A stretch of 21,370 bases of DNA from Saccoglossus kowalevskii (Eukaryota > Hemichordata > Enteropneusta > Harrimaniidae): NCBI RefSeq assembly GCF_000003605.2, contig NW_003146281.1:68858-90227 (forward strand). Direction: 5' to 3'. The notes below the pieces were generated by a model. That model saw only the letters and a program-made list of their open reading frames with translations, did no database searches and was not told the origin of the DNA. A program made the position numbers and the translations under genes. Below are positions 19,001-21,370 of the stretch, in pieces (position 1 is the first letter of the stretch; each line of letters starts with the position of its first letter).

Positions 19001-20044
19001 TTAATAATAACTTAAAGGGGCACCTTCCAGTTAAGATTAATTTTACAACAAGTTTGCTTTCTGGGTTAAAATAACAATGGATAACAAAAGATAGATTAAC
19101 ATTGTAAACAACATAAACAATAGTGTCCCATGATTCTTTGGTGCAATCCATGGGATTGAGCGGTTCCCCTTTAAAGCGGGAGGGTCGTCAATTGAGTCCC
19201 AAGCGACGATAACAACACACGCTAAAACGCAAAGGCTCATGGGTAGACGCTCGTTTGTAAAGAATTACACGCTATGACCATCTGACGCATGCGCAGCTGA
19301 CGACTCCCCGCTTTAACAAAAGAGTGCACAGTGACCTGTTGGCAAGAACTAGTTGTTCGCTGCTGTTGTTTTTATATATGCATGTATGGTTCTAGCCAAT
19401 AAGATCACGAGCTTGTGCTGATCAGTGAGCGACATTTGTCATCAGACATGCGCAGAATGGTTGGCAAAGACGTCACAGTACACACGTTTAAATAAGTGAT
19501 ACTTGTAATATTACTTCTCCTCCAATCTCTCTGTGTGAATTTACTTTATCCAAAATATTGTATATTAATTATTTTCATAACATTGCACACATTGCAGGTA
19601 CGAAGTGTAAAAAAGATATCGCCTATGACGTCAGAGTCCGTCAATGTACAAACGGATGAACTGACCTGTACGCACCAGCATAATAAAGAACATCCACCAA
19701 AGATAAAAACAAAAGCAAGAGACAACATGCCTATTGATGGCGCTTTCTTGAAAGAAAAAAGAAAGGCTTCTTTAAACAATAAAAGTGGCAACCATAGCCC
19801 ACAGAATAAAACTTGCGCAGATTCAGAAAGTTTACCTGGAAACTCCCTCAAAGTTAAATACCCGACACCTGCTGATGCGGAATTATTAAAGGAAGTGACG
19901 TCACGCTTAACAAGAACAATGACATGCCCGTTGTACCAAGTAATGACTCCAAGAAGTATCTCTGAAATGTCACATGACTCGGGATTTTCGACTAGTTCAA
20001 CCAAGAAACGAGAAATGCTTCAAATTGATATGCATTCCATTTAA
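7014..20044 (+). CDS. Lectin-mucin-HormR seven-helix receptor (class B/adhesion-like GPCR without GAIN), 21 exons
   Basis: Assembled exons: 7014-7083, 8120-8285, 8654-8814, 9131-9238, 10072-10254, 10634-10789, 11299-11358, 11732-11779, 12288-12392, 12927-13024, 13702-13799, 14651-14753, 15348-15501, 15869-15935, 16376-16436, 16695-16777, 17352-17478, 18011-18106, 18282-18518, 18922-18984, 19598-20044. All introns are GT-AG and all junction phases agree, giving 2691 nt (896 residues plus stop). Domain order is signal peptide (1-23), C-type lectin (33-164), Thr/Ser-rich stalk (169-317), four-Cys HormR (324-376), seven helices (about 391-627) and cytoplasmic tail (about 628-896). It should be a surface receptor binding a carbohydrate-bearing ligand and signalling through G proteins, as known class B receptors do. 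The HormR exon joins the helix-1 exon directly, with no GAIN/GPS region. The weakest splice site is the donor of exon 10 (GTGGGA). The first exon is uncertain; see the alternative start at 8050. Confidence 0.82.
8050..8121 (+). other. Alternative first coding segment with its own signal-peptide-like sequence
   Basis: An ATG at 8050 opens a frame that runs without a break into the first lectin exon. Its first 23 residues have a basic start (MKLK) and a long hydrophobic core, as in a signal peptide. The TTCAG ending at 8119 would instead be a 3' splice site receiving the exon at 7014-7083, and this gives the same Asp-Met junction in the same frame. Either the gene has alternative first exons or one reading is fortuitous, because T-rich acceptor tracts naturally translate into hydrophobic residues. 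Confidence 0.35.
8120..9238 (+). CDS. C-type lectin domain module (exons 2-4)
   Basis: Three exons (8120-8285, 8654-8814, 9131-9238) encode a long-form C-type lectin domain, residues 33-164 of the model. Six cysteines are placed as expected (33, 44, 61, 137, 156, 164). The WIG core motif is at 95-97 and the W-x-x-GQPDN segment at 123-130. The calcium-site motif is QPD (127-129), which in this family usually predicts galactose or GalNAc binding, unlike the mannose-type EPN. The second site, canonically WND, is WRD (151-153), keeping W and D. Binding is therefore plausible but untested. The module is bounded by phase-1 introns on both sides, the usual mark of a shuffled domain. Confidence 0.9.
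8852..8874. repeat. (AT)n microsatellite
   Basis: This is a pure alternating AT run of about 22 bp in the intron after exon 3. A shorter similar run lies at about 10506-10521. Confidence 0.9.
9318..9893. mobile_element. Inverted-repeat DNA element in intron 4
   Basis: The left end near 9318-9350 reads GCTGGTCGTCGCGCTACGC then ATGTGCGA. The right end (9866-9893), in reverse complement, reads GGTAGTCGTCGCGCCACGC then ATGCGCGA, giving about 27-bp imperfect terminal repeats. The element is about 575 bp, has no transposase frame, and contains the dispersed repeat copy at 9526-9768. It looks like a non-autonomous cut-and-paste transposon. No clear target duplication was seen. Confidence 0.6.
9526..9768 (+). 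repeat. Dispersed 243-bp repeat, copy A
   Basis: It shares most of its length with 11938-12180 in the same orientation. Shared blocks include GATGCAACCAGTTTAC, GCGCCCTCTAACGACAACGT, CCATATTAAAACGGCATTGC and GGTTCGGCGGAAGAGGACTT. There is no coding capacity. It may be the interior of the surrounding element or a separate insertion. Confidence 0.85.
10072..11779 (+). CDS. Thr/Ser-rich mucin-like stalk module (exons 5-8)
   Basis: Four small exons (10072-10254, 10634-10789, 11299-11358, 11732-11779) encode 149 residues, model positions 169-317, dominated by Thr, Ser and Pro (for example TATTKTTTTKLTTSES). This composition predicts dense O-linked glycosylation and an extended stalk lifting the lectin away from the membrane. 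Every exon is phase 1 at both ends, so any combination can be skipped without a frameshift and stalk length could vary by splicing. Low complexity makes exon calls less certain here than in the domains, but the acceptor and donor sites are good and the phases agree. Confidence 0.75.
11938..12180 (+). repeat. Dispersed 243-bp repeat, copy B
   Basis: Direct-orientation relative of 9526-9768, lying in the intron before the HormR exons. The GTCGTC-type terminal repeats that surround copy A are not seen here, so the two copies may have different histories. Confidence 0.85.
12288..13024 (+). CDS. HormR (hormone receptor, HRM) domain module (exons 9-10)
   Basis: Exons 12288-12392 and 12927-13024 encode model residues 318-385. 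The signature is clear: Cys324, then GVHWPAT (331-337), SCP (346-348), RYC (357-359) and W368, ending SLPDESDC (369-376). There are four cysteines, as in adhesion-type HormR domains, rather than the six typical of secretin-type peptide hormone receptors. Only about ten residues separate the last cysteine from the helix-1 exon. The exon ends with donor GTGGGA, which is weak, but reading through reaches a TAG after three codons. In the same intron, no sequence resembling the GPS cleavage motif (HLT or HLS with flanking cysteines) was found. Confidence 0.85.
13119..13337. repeat. Fold-back inverted repeat in the HormR to helix-1 intron
   Basis: The left arm at about 13119-13160 (GAAGTCACTTCGTACCA, then CTTCGCACCAC) is matched in reverse complement by 13294-13337 (AAGTCACTTTGTACCAC, then TTTCGCACCAC). 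The arms are about 42 bp with a spacer near 130 bp. No protein frame explains it. It is either a small fold-back transposon or structured intron RNA. Confidence 0.65.
13350..13481 (-). mobile_element. TTAA inverted-repeat element (MITE-like), copy 2, inverted and partly degraded
   Basis: Reverse complement of the elements at 5373-5529 and 19171-19316. The end at 13463-13481 (GATGACCCTCCCGCTTTAA) is intact. The other end keeps only the subterminal GTCAGATGGCCATAGCGTGT and has lost the terminal repeat. The open frame over it (13343-13588) is transposon sequence, not an exon. Confidence 0.7.
13702..18106 (+). CDS. Seven-transmembrane class B receptor core (exons 11-18)
   Basis: Helix 1 is in 13702-13799, helix 2 in 14651-14753, helix 3 in 15348-15501, helix 4 in 15869-15935, helix 5 in 16376-16436 plus 16695-16777, helix 6 and the start of 7 in 17352-17478, and the rest of 7 in 18011-18106. 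Family marks include the helix-3 start LVCTIVAVFLHYLV, whose Cys can pair with the loop-2 Cys in ALRCFPSG, and IGW before helix 4. Others are MEWTFGILSF in helix 6, where WxFG matches the conserved class B block, and TSDEVREKV after helix 7. The usual WMxxE of helix 3 is altered to WLTIH. Gene structure (several introns within the helices) is typical of this class and unlike intronless rhodopsin-type receptors. Confidence 0.88.
14415..14576. repeat. 48-bp minisatellite with palindromic core
   Basis: About 3.3 units start at 14419, 14467 and 14515 with GGTACGCGTGA, then a fourth partial unit after a 3-bp insertion. Each unit holds GGTACGCG and near-complementary CGTGTACC or CGCGTACC, so every copy can fold on itself. 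The unit length is a multiple of three, which explains the repetitive open frame on the other strand. Confidence 0.85.
15581..15668. repeat. 22-bp minisatellite, four copies
   Basis: Units of TGACATGCATGCTCCGCCAACG start at 15581 (divergent), 15603, 15625 and 15647. The last three are nearly identical, implying recent expansion. It lies in the intron between the helix-3 and helix-4 exons. Confidence 0.9.
16871..17026 (+). repeat. 13-bp minisatellite, twelve copies, containing TACTAAC
   Basis: Units of AACCTCACATACT repeat twelve times; units 6, 9, 10, 11 and 12 carry substitutions. Junctions between units create the exact heptamer TACTAAC nine times. The array lies in the intron between exons 16 and 17, about 330 bp before the acceptor, and has no AG dinucleotide until its last unit. 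Confidence 0.92.
18282..20044 (+). CDS. Cytoplasmic tail of the receptor (exons 19-21)
   Basis: Exons 18282-18518, 18922-18984 and 19598-20044 encode model residues 649-896 plus the stop. All three are phase 0 at their internal junctions, so exons 19 or 20 could be skipped in frame. The tail is polar and rich in Lys, Ser and Thr, with basic clusters such as GKRRGRCKK and KEKRK. Near its end lies HDSGFSTSSTKKR, resembling the phospho-degron DSGxxS with Thr in the last position. No known domain is recognised. A long Ser/Thr-rich tail is usual for receptors regulated by phosphorylation and arrestins, but that is inference here. Confidence 0.78.
19171..19316 (+). mobile_element. TTAA-flanked inverted-repeat element (MITE-like), copy 3
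   Basis: The 146-bp element begins TTAAAGCGGGAGGGTCGTCA and ends TGACGACTCCCCGCTTTAA, the clearest terminal repeats of the three copies (about 19 bp). The interior matches 5373-5529, apart from about 20 bp absent here near the left end. It lies in the last intron of the receptor gene. Confidence 0.8.
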
Positions 20045-20164
20045 AGCAGACCAGAAAATGTTATAAAGTAAACTATAAATGTACTATAAATGTAAACTAT
20101 AAACGATACCAGCAATCCCAGAAGTATCATTTAGTACGTTTTTGTTTATCACATACTTTATGTT

Positions 20165-20170
20165 AATAAA
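20165..20170 (+). terminator. Poly(A) signal of the receptor gene
   Basis: An exact AATAAA lies 121 bp after the receptor stop codon and about 85 bp before the satellite array. Confidence 0.7.
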
Positions 20171-20255
20171 TGTTATTAACTTGTTTTATCTCTTTGGTGT
20201 ATTCATTTCTGTTGGTGCTACATTCACATGTATGGAGTGTGGATGATTTTTTATT

Positions 20256-21370
20256 CCACTTTAGAATGTCAAAGATCATATGGCGGCAGTCGTCTTGCCG
20301 CGTCCTGTTCGATATGGGACTCATAGCGACATATACAACGCGTGTAAAATACATTGTTTATTTACGACGACCACCGCGCTTCATATATCACAATACTTCT
20401 ACTTTAGAATGTCAAAGGTCATCTCTCAAAATATTTCCACTTTAGTATGTCAAAGGTCATCTATCACAATACTTCCACTTCAGAATGTGAAAGGTTATCT
20501 AACACAATATTTCTGCTTTAGTATGTCAAAGGTCATCTATCACAATAATTCCACTTTAGACTGTTAAAGGTTATCTATCACAATACTTCCACTTTAGAAT
20601 GTCAAAGGTCATCTATCACAATACTGCCACTTTAGAATGTCAAAGGTCATCTATCACAATACTGCCACTTTAGAATGTCAAAGGATATCTATCGCAATAC
20701 TGCCACTTTAGAATGTCAAAGGTCATCTATCACAATACATCCACTTTAGAATGTCAAAGGTTATCTATCACAATACTGCCACTTTAGAATGTCAAAGGTT
20801 ATCTATCACAATACTGCCACTTTAGAATGCCAAATGATATATATCAAAATACTTCCACTTTAGAATGTCAAAGGTCATCTATCACAATATTGCCACTTTA
20901 GAATGTCGAAGGTCATCTATCACAATACTGCCACTTTAGAATGTCAAAAGATATCTATCACAATACTGCCACTTTAGAATGTCAAAGGTCATCTATCACA
21001 ATACATCCACTTTAGAATGTCAAAGGTTATCTATCACAATACTGTCACTTTAGAATGTCAAAGGTCATCTATCACAATACATCCACTTTAGAATGTCAAA
21101 GGTTATCTATCACAATACTGCCACTTTAGAGTGTCAAAGGTTATCTATCACAATACTGCCACTTTGGAATGCCAAAGGTTATCTATCAAAATACTGCCAC
21201 TTTAGAATATCAAAGGTCTTCTATCACAATACTGCCACTTTAGAATGCCAAAGGTTATCTATCAAAATACTTCCACTTTAGAATGTCAAAGGTCATCTAT
21301 CACAATATTGCCACTTTAGAATGTCGAAGGTCATCTATCACAATACTGCCACTTTAGAATGTCAAAAGAT
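20256..21370. repeat. 38-bp satellite array, continuing past the window
   Basis: The monomer is CCACTTTAGAATGTCAAAGG followed by TCATCTATCACAATACTG (38 bp). From 20399 there are 25 complete monomers and a partial one cut by the window end. One earlier monomer (20256-20398) is split by an insertion. Marked variants recur: the series ATTG-ending, TCGAAGG, AAAAGAT starts at 20855 and again at 21273, exactly 11 monomers (418 bp) later. Open frames across the array are by-products of the repeat. Confidence 0.95.
20282..20380. mobile_element. 99-bp insertion inside a satellite monomer, with TCATAT duplication
   Basis: TCATAT occurs directly before (20276-20281) and after (20381-20386). Dropping the insert and one copy leaves exactly one 38-bp monomer, which is strong evidence for a target duplication. 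The ends are imperfectly inverted: GGCGGCAGTCGTC against the reverse complement GCGCGGTGGTCGTC. Ends and subterminal ATATGGGACTCATA resemble the right side of the element at 9318-9893, suggesting a short deletion derivative of the same family. Confidence 0.75.

Noticed and set aside
19546-20004. 152-codon frame on the opposite strand
   Set aside because: It is the shadow of the last receptor exon, whose frame is supported by matching splice phases and a stop followed by a poly(A) signal.
20170-21281. Several repetitive frames on the + strand after the receptor
   Set aside because: They are translations of the 38-bp satellite cycling through three frames, with no unique protein content.

Overview
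The window is AT-rich nuclear DNA from an animal. The evidence is spliced genes with GT-AG introns, AATAAA signals, many small inverted-repeat elements and a satellite array. The gene content (a fused multi-domain galactosyltransferase-like enzyme and a class B receptor with a lectin ectodomain and short introns) suggests a marine invertebrate. A deuterostome such as a hemichordate, amphioxus or echinoderm is plausible, but the species cannot be read from the sequence.

Layout, all genes on the + strand. (1) 1-977: upstream DNA ending in a plausible promoter. (2) 978-4967: one uninterrupted frame of 1329 residues, a type II membrane protein carrying four tandem family-31 glycosyltransferase (beta-1,3-galactosyltransferase-like) domains. 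Only the third keeps every hallmark motif. (3) 4968-7013: 3' end signals and two inverted-repeat elements. (4) 7014-20044: a 21-exon gene that I assembled by hand. Every junction keeps frame and gives 896 residues: signal peptide, C-type lectin domain (QPD and WxD motifs), Thr/Ser-rich mucin-like stalk, four-cysteine hormone-receptor (HormR/HRM) domain, seven-helix class B receptor core and a long cytoplasmic tail. No GAIN/GPS autoproteolysis domain lies between HormR and helix 1. (5) 20165-20170: poly(A) signal, followed from 20256 to the window end by a 38-bp satellite with higher-order structure and one interrupted monomer.

The introns hold several kinds of repeat: TTAA-flanked inverted-repeat elements, an element with GTCGTC-containing terminal repeats, a dispersed 243-bp repeat, a fold-back sequence and three minisatellites. 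One minisatellite is a row of perfect TACTAAC motifs.

Working together: the enzyme would act in the Golgi on glycans, and the receptor has a predicted galactose-type lectin head on a stalk likely to be O-glycosylated. Adjacency makes a shared glycan theme attractive, but nothing in the sequence shows that the two genes cooperate.
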